Shown here: positions 33,787 to 44,990 of the stretch, one piece after another | How the letters are laid out: each line of letters opens with the position of its first letter | Position numbering within the stretch: position 1 is the first letter of the stretch | NCBI GenBank assembly: GCA_944739405.2 | Contig: OX123182.2 | Coordinates: 56,733,183 to 56,797,182 of the forward strand | Reading direction: 5' to 3' | DNA from: Euclidia mi | Lineage: Eukaryota > Arthropoda > Insecta > Lepidoptera > Erebidae | DNA: 64,000 nucleotides | Notes under the pieces: model-generated | The model's database searches: none | What the model was told of the DNA's origin: nothing | Seen by the model: the letters and a program-made list of their open reading frames with translations, nothing else | Made by a program: the position numbers and the translations under genes

Positions 33787-36700
33787 ATATAATGTAATTA
33801 TGTAACTAAATGTATACTATGTATCTTGACACTAACTTAAAACTTAATAAGCTTATTTCACTAAGGATTTTCAGCGAGTTTAACTTCGTCGTAGTGATAT
33901 TTCACATGCCGACGGTTCAAGAGTATGGTAAGCGTATTATTCCCGTTAATTTTTATTACTTTATAAGGCCCTTTCCATATCGGAGATAGGGCTTTTCGTA
34001 AACGTAAATGATTTTTAATATATACCATGTCACCTATTTTGTATTTTACTGGGCGACAGTGCTGGTCATAATAAGTTTTCGATCTCGTTTTAGATTGTAA
34101 GATATAACCTATTGCCTTTTCTCTGGAGTGTCGCATCCTCTGGAGCATACGGACATAACTACTGTAAGTAGGTTCTAGTGACATATCATATATTGATGTA
34201 GGTATAAAAGGCTTATGGCCGAATACTAATTCATACGGAGTATAGTTTGTAGTAGAATGGATGGTCGTATTATATGTGAGCATTGCTGTAAATACGTATC
34301 TAGACCAATTACTTTGGTTTTCATCTGTAAATGATTTCAGATATTCCTTTAGAGTCGAGTGACTCCTTTCTAGGGCACCCTGCGTTTGCGGATGGTAAGG
34401 ACTAGACCATAGCTGTTTAATCTTAAGAAAATTACAGGTTTGTTTGAACAGTTCTGCCGTAAAGTTAGTTCCTTGGTCGGTGAGTATGGATTTAGGTATA
34501 CCAAATAGTGTAATAAAGTGTACTAGGCACTCGGCGCTTTCTTCTGCCGTCGCATTTGGAATTGGGTATGCAACTGAATATTTGGTAAGATCGTCTTGTA
34601 GGGTTAGGATATATTTATAATTGACTCCACCGGCTTCGGGGAGTGGACCGACGATATCTAGGGCTACACGTTCAAAGGGTTGGTTCGACGTGGAAGTAAT
34701 TTGCATCGGAGCTCGGTTGATTCTCCGTAATGCTTTATTCGTCTGGCAAAGCTCACATTGTTTTACGTAATTCTCTATATCACTACGCATATTGCGCCAA
34801 TAATAACGTTCTTGTATTCTACGTAGCATTCTATTAGAACCTAAATGACCAGATATGGGTATGTCATGGTTTTCCTTCAATATCTGACCAATTTCTGTGG
34901 GAGATGGATATATTATAGAGTTCTTATATATGTTTACTACGATTCCCGTTTCGTGGAATAAGAAGGAAATAATATTATAAATTTTTATAAAATTATGGGC
35001 ATCAAAAGGATTTCGAAAATCGGTTATACTTATTTCGCTAACATTATTATTTACTAATTCGGTTTTCAGATTATTGAGGGTTTTGAATATGTCTTCATAA
35101 TTGCTTTTATCGAAGTGGTGTACCTTAGTAAATAGTAAGTAATATTTAGTGTTATTGTTTTCTAATGGTATAAAGGAATACAAGGTCCTTTCTTTGGCAA
35201 GGATTTCTTGATTATCACTGAGGTTGCCAATTGTTTCAGATACGTAAGGATTGGATTCGTCAAGATCAATAGAGGAAGGTATGATTATTGTTTTATGCTT
35301 TGTTTTTAGTAATGACTCATTAAATTCGTTAATTTTAGTATCAAATTCGAGAGATTTATTTTTTATAATTTTCAGGTACTTGGAGTAGGAGTCGCAGTCA
35401 AGTGTGATTTCAGGTGGTGTCGGAATAGCAAAATCATCGGGCAGTTCAAATTCTTCTAAGTTTTCGGGGATTTCAAGACCTTCAGGTAACTCTAGAAAGT
35501 CAGGTAAGTCGGGGATTTCAGAAAGACCGGGACTCATAGGATTAGGAGGATCATTTTCAGGATGTTCTGAAACGACTGGATTCTCGGGAGGTGTTTTGTC
35601 ATCGAGGACGTTGACATGTTGAGTATCATGCCGGGTAGGATTAACTGGATATCGTGAGAGGGCATCAGCATTACTATTAGCTTTACCCTGTTTGTATTCG
35701 ATGTCATAATTACCGCCGAACTCTTCTAACTTTAACCTCCACCTCACTTGTTTGGAGCCTGGGTCCTTACAGTTAAAGAGCCACTTGAGTGGTTTGTGGT
35801 CGGTAACTATGGTGAATTTGTGACCATAAATGTACGGTCGGAATATTTTGGTGCCGAAGATAATGGCAAGGCATTCTTTTTCTGTAACGCTGTAATTTGT
35901 TTCGGCTTTATTTAAGGTCCGAGATGCATATGCAATGGGATGATCTCTTCCTATTTCGCCCTGTGAGAGAATAGCAGAGATTGCGTTATTAGATGCGTTA
36001 CAGGTGAGTATAAAAGGTTGTGTGAAATCTGGGTATATTAAAATAGGTGATGTTATAAGTTTATTTTTTAATTCTTCGAATGCAAGTTGTTGTTGATTGG
36101 ACCAATTAAACATTGTGTCCTTTTTCAAAAGAGAGGTAAGTGGTTTCGCTATCTTTGAGAAGTCTTGAATAAATCGACGGTAATAGGATACAAGGCCCAG
36201 GAATGACTTTATGTCTTTGGGACATTTTGGTACAGGAAATTGACTTACTGATTTTATTTTTTCAGGATTTGGTTTCAGGCCTTCTTCGCTAATAGTATGT
36301 CCTAGGTAAGTGACTTCTTTTCTAAGAGATTCACATTTGTCAGGCTGTAGCCTTAAGTTAAATTTACGGAGTCTTTCAAAAATACTAGATAGTTTATGGA
36401 TATGCGTAATCAAGTCGTATGAATGGATAACAATGTCATCCAAGTACACAAAGCAGTGGATTCCTTGGAGCCCACTGAGGACAGTGTTCATTAAAAGCTG
36501 AAATGTTGCCGGGGCATTTTTTAACCCAAACGGCATTCTTGCGAATTCGAAATGACCTTCTGGGACGCTGAATGCGGTTTTCGGTCTGTCGTCCTTGAAA
36601 ACTTCGATTTGGTGGAACCCAGACGCAAGGTCAAGGGTGGAGAAGTATTTACTCTTGCCTAGTTGGTCTAAGATCTCATTTATTTGAGGAATAGGATAAT

Positions 36701-37849
36701 TTTCGCCTAAAGTGACATCGTTGAGTTTACGGTAATCGATGACAATGCGAAACTTTCTTTTTCCAGAGGCGTCGGTTTTCTTTGGTACTATCCAAATCGG
36801 AGAGGACCATGGTGAATGGGATGGTTGGATAATGCCTTGACTTAGCATTTTATCGATTTGAGACGAGACTTCCTTTTTGTGAACTTCGGGAAAACGATAC
36901 GATTTCGTATTTATAGGGGATTCGGTCACGGTTCTTATTTTATGCTGTAATGCATCTGTACAGGTCAATTGGTCATTAGGAAGATGAAAGATATCGGAAA
37001 ATGACGAGCATATTTCGAATAGGGCTTCCCTTTCTTCATCATTGAGATGAGATATCCTTAAAAGATTTAGAACCTCTTGGGTCCGGTTGTAACAGGAGTT
37101 AGACGGGTATTCATGTTTCAAGTTAGATACAGGTATGCAATCATTACTAATAGGATGAAGAGTAAATGATTTATTGGATTCGAAAAATATAGGTGTTTCA
37201 GAGGTATTGACTAACGTAAGATTAATTCTTTTATTATCTTTGACTTTCACCATACAGTTAGCAACAAGGAGAGATTCAGAGAGGTGTTCATCGAGTATCA
37301 TACCTTCTTTTATTTCCGGATTTAGGACGGAACACTCTACTGTCATTTCAGAGCGTGCTGGTATTTTATATACTGGATCAGAAAACTTTAGTTTTAAGGA
37401 CTTTCGGTTGAACCGAAATGTGTTACGGTTATAGTCTATGCTGCACATGAAATGTTTCATAAAATCTGTACCGATTATACCATCATAGAGTGGTAAATTT
37501 ACGGCGTCTTCAACGACATGAAATTCAAAGGATATGATTTCATTATTAAAATGGATTTGTAATGGAAAATTACCTAGGGTTGTCATTCATTTCTTATTAC
37601 TACTTATATCTCTTAACTGTAAAATTGATTTATCTAGTTTCAGATTTTGGAATTCTTCGATAGCTGACTTTTTAATAAGGCAGATAGTAGAACCTGTGTC
37701 TACTAGCATCGAGAGAGGTCTTTTGGATACATCAGTTTGTATAAGAACGTGAGGTAAGGATATTTTACTTGGATCATTATGTATTTCAAAAATAACCTGT
37801 TTGTTTTTTGTTTCAGGTGCAGGTTGGGGCGTATCTAACTTGGATGTGG

Positions 37850-38275
37850 GTTGACCTTGAGTTTCGGGCTTTATACCGTGTCCGTTGGTCGTATGGATTT
37901 TGGGTTGACTTTGAGTTTCGGGCTTTATACCGTGGCCGTTGGTCGTATGGATTTTGGGTTGACCTTGAGTTTCGGGCTTTATACCGTGTCCGTAGGTCGT
38001 TTGCTATTCGAATTGACCGCGAGTTTCGGGCTGGTTACCGTGTCCGTGGGTCATTTGAGGTTTGGATAGACCGCGAGTTTCGGGCTGGTTACCGTGTCCA
38101 TGGGTCATTTTGGGTTTGGATAGACCGCGACTTTCAGGCTGGTTACCGTGTCCATGGGTCATTTGGGGTTTGGATAGACCGCGAGTTTCGGGCTGGTTAC
38201 CGTGTCCATGGGTCATTTGAGGTTTGGTTAGACCGCGAGTTTCGGGCTGGTTACCGTGTCCATGGGTCTCATTTA
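37850..38275 (-). repeat. Eight 54-bp tandem repeats encoding an 18-residue linker repeat
   Basis: Eight in-phase units lie between the frameshift site and the protease. Five gag-proximal units encode GHGNQPETRGLSKPQMTH-type repeats and three protease-proximal units GHGIKPETQGQPKIHTTN-type repeats. The in-frame TAG falls at the border of the two classes. Such repeats are not a standard part of Gypsy polyproteins. Confidence 0.92.
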
Positions 38276-38303
38276 TATTGGTGTCGTCTACTACAGTATA
38301 TAT

Positions 38304-38345
38304 CTGTCCCGTGCGACACCTGTGCGGGACAGGTTTTAGTTTAAA
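38304..38345 (-). promoter_or_regulatory. -1 ribosomal frameshift signal between gag and pol
   Basis: On the minus strand gag ends GAT TTA AAC TAA. The heptamer T TTA AAC (38339-38345) is a classic slippery site in exactly the zero-frame phase required. After a 6-nt spacer comes a perfect 8-bp stem (CTGTCCCG / CGGGACAG, 38304-38311 and 38325-38332) with a 13-nt loop. The -1 frame then runs into the linker and protease. Confidence 0.88.
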
Positions 38346-39292
38346 TCGTCATTATCGAATTCGTCGTACCCCTCTTCTGCTTTGTCAACGAAGTTTACTT
38401 GGAGTTTCGAAGTTTCGACCTTGGGTTTAGAAAAGGAAGTTGTTGGTACAACTGGGGAAAAAGGTTTTGCTAATCTATCTAGCTTGTTATTATTATATTG
38501 CCTCAGTTTACATTCTTCTAAAATGTGGCCTGTTCTCTTGCAGTACCTACAGAATGGCTCTTTGGAAGGTTGAGCAGAGGCTGTGGAAGTAGAGGGTCTC
38601 GGGTTTTGATTATAATTAGGTTTAAAAACCCGCTCCCGCTGGGTGGCGTCATTACGGCGCACTGTCTCAGGGGGTTTTTGTTTATTAAAAAGGTTCTGTT
38701 TGAAAGAGTATTGTTGGATTTTTTCTTCAGAGGTAGCAAAATAAATCGCTTCGTTTAGGTTTTTGGGTTCCCTACATCTAACAATATTTGCTAAGCGAGG
38801 GTGCAAACCCATTGTAAATGTGTGGAGTGCAAGGTCTTCCATTGCGGCTAGCCTACCGGCAAGTTCAGCCTTTTTATGGCTGGAAATTGAAATTTCTGTT
38901 AAAAGTTTGGAAAGGCACGTCTCTACCCTAAGGGAAAATTGGCTAACACTCTCTTGGGAGCTCTGTCTGCACTCTTGAAGTTCAGTGAGTAAGTGGGCGT
39001 AGTGTTTACGCTCACCGAATTGGTTTTTCAAAAATTCTTTTAAAGTTGACCATGTGTCGAACTCTTTAATGGTACAAGCGGCTTCGGCCTTACCTTCTAG
39101 TTGGCTAATAATATATTTGAGGATTATGTGTTTTTGGGAGGAAGATGATATTGAAATTGCGTTATCGCAGTTGCTTATAAAAGCATTGAGCCGTTCCCGA
39201 CTGCCATCGAATGGTTTTATAAATTTGAGAATAACATTTAATGAGATTGTATCTTTGGGTTCATCTTTAACTTTAGAATCGGATGTAGACAT
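38336..39292 (-). CDS. gag
   Basis: 318 codons from the ATG at 39290-39292 to TAA at 38336-38338. The N-terminal half has the helical capsid-like pattern of Gypsy Gag (ILKFIKPFDGSRERLNAFI, ILKYIISQLEGKAEA, FGERKHYAHLLTEL, MGLHPRLANIVR). A basic, Gln/Asn-rich region follows, then one CCHC knuckle (C-RY-C-KRTG-H-ILEE-C) near residues 246-259 and an acidic tail ending DEFDNDDLN. It would package genomic RNA and form the particle. The frame is intact. An acceptor-like ctatttcag lies 5 nt before the ATG. Confidence 0.92.
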   Translation of the reverse strand: MSTSDSKVKDEPKDTISLNVILKFIKPFDGSRERLNAFISNCDNAISISSSSQKHIILKYIISQLEGKAEAACTIKEFDTWSTLKEFLKNQFGERKHYAHLLTELQECRQSSQESVSQFSLRVETCLSKLLTEISISSHKKAELAGRLAAMEDLALHTFTMGLHPRLANIVRCREPKNLNEAIYFATSEEKIQQYSFKQNLFNKQKPPETVRRNDATQRERVFKPNYNQNPRPSTSTASAQPSKEPFCRYCKRTGHILEECKLRQYNNNKLDRLAKPFSPVVPTTSFSKPKVETSKLQVNFVDKAEEGYDEFDNDDLN

Positions 39293-40089
39293 TTTCCTGA
39301 AATAGAATTACAAACGTAGCTGTGGAACAACACAAAGAGTAAAATAAAATAATTCTATAAATAGACACGAAGTATTTAGTATTAGTAGCGTTACAATGTA
39401 TGACTTAAAAATCGTAAGTTCGACGACGGTGACTCGCCTCATCTGTAAGCACAAAGGATGTTTATGTCTACGGCTACGCGTAGGCGAGCGCTGTGTAGCG
39501 ACGCGTTTGATTTTAATACAACTTATTCTAAGTAACTGAATAACTTTAGTTATTCGTGAATCTATTTTTAGACATGGAATGATGAATATATTAGAGTTTA
39601 TAATATCGTAGTTTGCACGTAAACACAACACTTTAGGATTCGTTTAAGAAAAGGTAAAATGTAACTCACAGGAATATCACGATCACGATATACTTCATCG
39701 TTTGTCGCGCTGGAACACTGGAACGGAGGTAGCCACGTTCGGTGCCGGGTAGGGAGTTCCGAAGGTAGGCACGTAGATACGATGCTGCTGCTCCTAACCA
39801 CTTACTGCACAGTGGAACGGGTCCTCGTAGTCCCCAGTCCTCCAGGTATGGTCTTGGACAGGAAGTTTCTGGAAGGGCCAAGCGTGACCCTGGACAGGCC
39901 GAGTGTGGCCTTGGGTAGGTATTCTTCTAGAATGTTTCAAAGCAGGCCAAGGTGGCCCTGAATAGATTCTTGATTGGGTGAGCTGGGACGAATAGGTTTT
40001 TGGTTGACCTTGATCACTGGGCACTGGATTTTGCACTGGATTCAGCACTCACTATACTCGCGAGGCGTACCGGGGATACAGAGATCCCA
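39293..40089 (-). other. Leader (5' UTR) of the provirus
   Basis: About 800 bp between primer-binding site and gag with no long open frame. It contains several imperfect repeats of 'ccaaggc/ccagggc' type near 39830-40040. It may hold packaging signals and a splice donor, neither of which I could identify. Confidence 0.6.
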
Positions 40090-40103
40090 CCGCTACCACC
40101 AAA
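40090..40103 (-). promoter_or_regulatory. Primer-binding site (tRNA not identified)
   Basis: Minus strand immediately after the 5' LTR reads TT then TGGTGGTAGCGG, beginning with the TGG complementary to a tRNA CCA end. The matching tRNA was not determined. Confidence 0.6.
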
Positions 40104-40355
40104 TGTTAGACCGGGTACCGAAGGAGAGTTTTTAAAAAAAAACTCTTTTGTGAACACAATTAAATATATGTATTTCAGAAAGTACCACTTTACAATAATT
40201 ATTGGATAAGACTTAGGAAATGCCCGTACCGGTCGGCGATCTGTCCCGAACTGAAGGTTCGACTGAGCTTAGGCGCTAGCTTGAATCTATTGGAAGGGAG
40301 AGATGCTGTGTCAGCATCTCTTCAGCAATTCTGCTTACAGGCTAGGGATGTAACA
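40104..40355 (-). repeat. 5' LTR
   Basis: 252 bp, TG...CA, same sequence as the 3' LTR with one extra T. It would carry the promoter for the minus-strand transcript. The 9-bp stem-loop recurs at 40300-40320. Confidence 0.97.
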
Positions 40356-42720
40356 GAACGAATAAGGAAAATGGCTACAAAATTTTAAATAAAATTGAAA
40401 ATGAATACTGCATTCGTGAAACTGTAACTACAAAAACAATCCTGGATCATATTAGTTCATTTCTGTCCAAGAATGAATTTCACTTTGCTATCATAGATAC
40501 ACCCATGTCAGACCACAAACAACTATATTTTGAAGTCAAACAACAAGTACCCATACCTTTGGAGACCACCAAATATAGAATAATGGATTATGACAGACTA
40601 TTTAAACTGTTTAAAAATTATATAAGCCAAACTACCATCACGTACTACGAACAATTAGAACAAATATTGCTAGACTGTGTAAAACAATGCCAAATCACAA
40701 AAACAAAACCAACCCGCCAAAAACTAACTGGATTAACCCAAAAATAACAAAAGCGATCGAAAAAAGGAACAAAATATGGTATAAATTGAAAAAACAACCT
40801 ACTGATGAAAATCTAAAGATAACATTTAAAACTATTAGAAACCAAACTACTGAAATTATACAAAATACCAAAAAGCAATACTATACAAAGTCTTTTCAAG
40901 AATGTACAAAGAAACCCCTTAAAATGTGGAAACTAATAAAAAACTTAACTAATAACAAATTAAAACAATCTGAAGGCCCTAATAAATTATTAATCGATGG
41001 AAAAGTAGTCGATGATCAACAACAAATATGCAAATGTTTCAATACATTTTTCTCGACTGTTGGTTTTCACTTAGCTCAAAAAATACCGCAAAAGTATCAT
41101 AATAATAAAACTCTTACCTTTACATACGCTGAACGCAATAATACTGGGGGCCTGTCTGTGTTTGAACCAGCTACTGTCGGTGAAGTTGGAAAAATAATTG
41201 ATGGTTTGAATACTAATACAAGCACAGGCATCGATAGTATTAGTACCAAAACTATTAAGAGTATCAAAAAAATACTAGTTCATGACCTAACAAAATGCAT
41301 AAACAGGTGTCTTGAGGAGGGAACTTTTCCCGACTCCCTGAAACTCGCTAAAGTTACAGCAATTTTTAAAGCGGGCGATAGGACTGATCCTAGCAACTAC
41401 AGGCCTATATCAGTACTACCGGTTATCTCTAAAATTTTCGAGAAAATTATCCATAATTGACTAGATAATTATTTGAGCTCTATTGGTTTCCTAAATGATA
41501 AACAATACGGATTTTGAAAAAAGTCTAACACGCTCTCTGGCACAATTGACATAGTTACAAATTTAAAAAATACTATAGACAAAAAACTAATTTCCATTGG
41601 TATTTTCATAGAACTGAAAAAAGCGTTTGACACTGTAAGTCACGACCTACTATTAAATAAACTTAAAGACCTACTATTAAAACATTGGGATAACTGGTAC
41701 TGCACTTGATATGTTTAAGCCGTATCTGACGAATAGATTCCAAGTAGTCAAAAGTGGAAACTGTCAAAGCAGGCCGGAACCAATCACCTGTGGAATTCCA
41801 CAGAGATCAATTTTGGGCCCATTATTGTTTATAGCATACATAAACAACATGTTCGAACTAGACCTTAAAGGAGACATCGCATTATATGCTGACGACACAT
41901 GTTTATTATACTCCGGACAATCTGTAGATGCAATCATGGATAGTGCGCAAAATGATCTAAATCTGCTCAATGTATGGTTTCAGTGCAACTTATTAACAAT
42001 AAATGCGTCAAAGACAAATTATACTATATTTAAAGCTAAAAATAAAAAGATAAATACTTCTAAACAACTCAAAATAGACGGTAAAATTATAAATGAAACA
42101 AATAAAGAAAAATATTTAGGACTCCTAATGGATAACCATCTTACGTGGAAACCACACCTTGAGCGGTTACGTTCAAAACTGGCGTCACTCTCAGGACTCG
42201 TACGGGGTGTATCAAGGTGCCTACCACGAAAGGTAAAATATATTATATATAACTCTCTTGTTAAACCGCACGTGGATTACCTTATCGAGGTGTGAGGCAC
42301 TGCCGCCAAAACGAACCTACAACTTATTCAAACTGGGCAAAATAATATTATCAAAAATCTATTCAATTATGATTATTTCACGCCTAGCTGTAAATTATAT
42401 AAAGAAACAAAATTACTTAATATTGAACAAAATTACAAATACCACACGTGCATATTAATATATAAAATACTACACAATAAAATTCATACTCAAATAAAAT
42501 TTACAAAAAAATGTAGTAGACATAAACGTAACCTTAGAAATGCTAAAGATATTCAATTACGCGTACCACGAACCAACTATGGAAAAAAGAATCTTATGTA
42601 CGAGGGTGCACAACTATTTAATAGATTACCTAACAATATAAAAGAATCTAAATTGTTACAAATATTTAAAACAACACATTTTAAACGCAAATTAATATTG
42701 ATACTAACATCATAATATTT
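40356..42720 (+). pseudogene. Decayed Jockey-like non-LTR ORF2 (endonuclease end and reverse transcriptase)
   Basis: Starts within the endonuclease (LDHI, MSDHKQLYFEV), continues through the linker (NWINPKITKAIEKRNK) and reverse transcriptase (AIFKAGDRTDPSNYRPIS, QYGF, GIPQRSILGPLLF, YADD near 41887) to the C-terminus (RSLVKPHVDYL; LRVPRTNYG) at about 42715. Lesions: TGA at 41458-41460 and again near 41516 (both look like former Arg codons), a frameshift around 41690, a frameshift near 42290, Gly-to-Arg in the PQG motif, and Glu replacing the first catalytic Asp (FIELKKAFD). The provirus cut off its 5' part. Confidence 0.87.
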
Positions 42721-42743
42721 TTGTGTTAGTAAGTACCTAGGTA

Positions 42744-43937
42744 TACACCGCTATTTTTTAATTAGTACAAAAAAATTAACACAGCACTAAGTATCTTTAA
42801 CTGATTATATTTATGTAGTTAAAAAATACAAACACTAAGTCCCAAAACTGTCTCAAAACTGTCCACAAAAATACGTGATAATTGGTAAATGCAATACTAA
42901 TACTATGACCGACCCGAGTACTACGAGTATCATAGTAAAATGAACCATTGATAAATTCCCCTCCCCTCCGCCCCTCTGCACCTGCGCCACGCTCCGACGA
43001 TGCGACAAACAGTACTAAATTGCTAGCAAAAGTGAGCGTATCTAATTTCATTGCAAAAGTTAATTGTTTGTCTACGTTTGCCCGACGCGATGGCCTATCA
43101 TAACAGTTCATATCACGGAAGTATGTAGCTATGCTTCGTGCGTACTTTTTGAGTGGAAAAATCGCGAGTGCAGCTGTGTACCCATGGACATCTTATTGTG
43201 AGAGTACAAAAGTGATCCGGTCAGTGTCAAACAATTAAAACAGTGCATATTGGATGCTTTTGACAACGGTGGTGGACATTTCGAAGGACAATGGAAATAC
43301 TTGTAAGTTTAGTAAATAATACGTACTTAAGTAAATAATAATTTGATGCGGGCGGCTCAAAATCAGTCTGTGTTCTCCACACACCTTACGGAAGGCCTAT
43401 GTCCAGCAGTGGACGTCTCTAGGCTGACATGATGATGATAAAAGAATATTTGTAAATAGCAGATGATTCTAACTTCATAAATACGCCAAAATTACTCTTT
43501 TCTTTAAGCCCAGAACACCTTCTTTTATTTTGATATTTGTTTGCTTTCTAATTACATACCTCCGTATTTAATAACTTGTTAAACGATAAATTTTACCGGT
43601 CCTAAGCCCGAATGAAGTATGAAGGAGAGGGTAGAATTAACAAAATTTAAAAAATGACTACCTACATTTATTATTTTTCTTTATTTTATTTTCTATGGCT
43701 ACCTACATCATAAGTGCGACAGAGAGAATGCGAATGAGCAGGATGGAATATTATCAATGAATTAGTGAATGGATTGTAAAATATGACTATGATTTAAGTG
43801 AGATTTTCTAGAATAAACAAATGATAATAACTTTGCTCTTTATTGATATTATGAAATTCTTACGTCACATGTATGATAATAATATCTTCGCTAATCTGTC
43901 CTTAAAGTTATTGTACTAATTAAAAAATAGCGGTGTA
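42744..43937. mobile_element. TIR transposon (non-autonomous), copy 1
   Basis: About 28-bp inverted ends (TACACCGCTATTTTTTAATT...) at 42744 and 43937, flanked by TA on each side. No transposase frame. A second, inverted copy is at 54265-55782. Both contain the same LINE 3' end (43345-43440 here) at the same place, so that was acquired before the copies separated. TA targets suggest the Tc1/mariner superfamily, but the family is not certain. Confidence 0.85.
43345..43440 (+). mobile_element. LINE 3'-end fragment nested in TIR transposon
   Basis: Contains 'aggcctatgtccagcagtgg' followed by a short spacer and a GATGAT tail. In frame the phrase encodes the AYVQQW-type C-terminus of an RTE-like LINE ORF2, as seen more fully at 56231-56776. 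Confidence 0.7.
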
Positions 43938-44990
43938 TATTCTAACTACGCTGAGGTACGTTCTTGCCTTGCCACTTCTAGTAAATTAACATCTTTGCGA
44001 AACCGGCCGGGCCGTATGTTCTGTCGGTTTATGTGCAACTACCTGCTTGTTCTTAACAATATTTTACTAAATAAAACTTATTGTCTTGTTTTCGGTGATC
44101 TTTATGTTAATTTAAAACGAAATAAAAATTAAATTATGGTGTAACTAATGATGGTGAAAGTGATAAAAGGAGATTGTATGTTAATATTGATAACTAGTCT
44201 TGTTTTGTATACCTACGTGCGTTAACAACCTATGTGTAATGTGTGTTTCTCATGTAAGTGAATATTTTATTCTTATGGAAAATAAAGAATCTTTAAGCCG
44301 TAACTTGTATGGCTTAGATCAAACGTAACAAGATCTAAATGAAAGCTCTACTGACTTGACGAATTCCTCCTTGGCACGGAGCAACCGAGTTAAAAGTCCT
44401 ATCGACACCCACATAATTTCTGTGTTATTGAATCGGATAAACTCTGTGTGGCAGTAGAATCGGATACAGCTGTTTGCATTGATCTTTATAATGTTACCTC
44501 AAAGGCTGTTTGTATTAAAAAATAAAATCATTTAAGAAAGTTACCTCAAGTCCGAATTTCAAAATGCGAAATTCGAATGACACATATGCCATTTCCATGC
44601 GGAGTTCATTGACGTTATAATTAAGACTTATCATCCCAGTCAATTTTAAGGCCCACTTGCGTAACGTTTGATTTAAGTCACTCCTTAATTTAAATTCGTT
44701 CAACAGAATTAACAGCATAAAATAATTAAAGTTAAAAGTATTTAGCGTCCTCTTGCACAACGACAACAACGCTTAGATTTAGTTAAACATTTTATGGGGT
44801 CGGTAAAGTAGTTTCTACGTTTTGTTTCATGGCATGAAGCCTTTTTGTTACGATTATAACGACGTTATGCGTATGGTTTCGCATAAAACCTTAGACTATA
44901 TATACTTTGAGCATAAAACAAAACGCATTGTCGTCGCCTAGCAACGAAATGACAATTGACAAATAATAACTAGAAACTTTTGAGCATTTA
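43938..44990. other. Spacer without recognised gene
   Basis: One 84-codon minus-strand frame (44515-44769) is noted among the findings; it has no family motif I can name. Otherwise AT-rich non-coding sequence. Confidence 0.5.

Larger units (their letters stand above)
33861..38345 (-). pseudogene. pol: protease, reverse transcriptase, RNase H, integrase, with two in-frame stops
   Basis: Entered in the -1 frame from gag. After the repeat linker there is TAG at 38004-38006, then the protease (LVDTGST, about 37690-37710) and TGA at 37587-37589. From the ATG at 37584-37586 the frame is open for 1241 codons: protease end (IIGTDF), reverse transcriptase (RIVIDYRKLND, STLDLASGFHQI, YLDD at 36435-36446), RNase H (ILTCNASNNAISAIL, VTDHKPLKWLF), integrase zinc finger (GHLGSNR...CELCQ) and core (ALDIVGP, LTDQGTNF, GALERSH) and a C-terminal GPYKVIK region. 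All catalytic residues downstream of the stops are retained except that RNase H begins CNAS where DAS is usual. The stops may be true mutations or sites of readthrough; I favour mutation. Confidence 0.85.
31692..40355 (-). mobile_element. Gypsy/errantivirus-like LTR retrotransposon (endogenous provirus) with gag, pol and env
   Basis: An 8664-bp element on the minus strand. The 5' LTR is at 40104-40355 and the 3' LTR at 31692-31942; they differ only by one T in a homopolymer, so insertion is recent. The flanks carry GAAC (31688-31691 and 40356-40359), a 4-bp target duplication. Internal order on the minus strand: primer-binding site, leader, gag, frameshift site, linker repeats, protease, reverse transcriptase, RNase H, integrase, env, polypurine tract. 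The env gene and layout match insect errantiviruses. Two in-frame stops in the 5' part of pol suggest this copy cannot produce its own enzymes by simple translation. Confidence 0.95.

Noticed and set aside
37808..38344. A plus-strand 178-codon repeat protein (RVHGSFGVWIDREFRAGY)
   Set aside because: It is the antisense shadow of the 54-bp linker repeats in the provirus pol frame.
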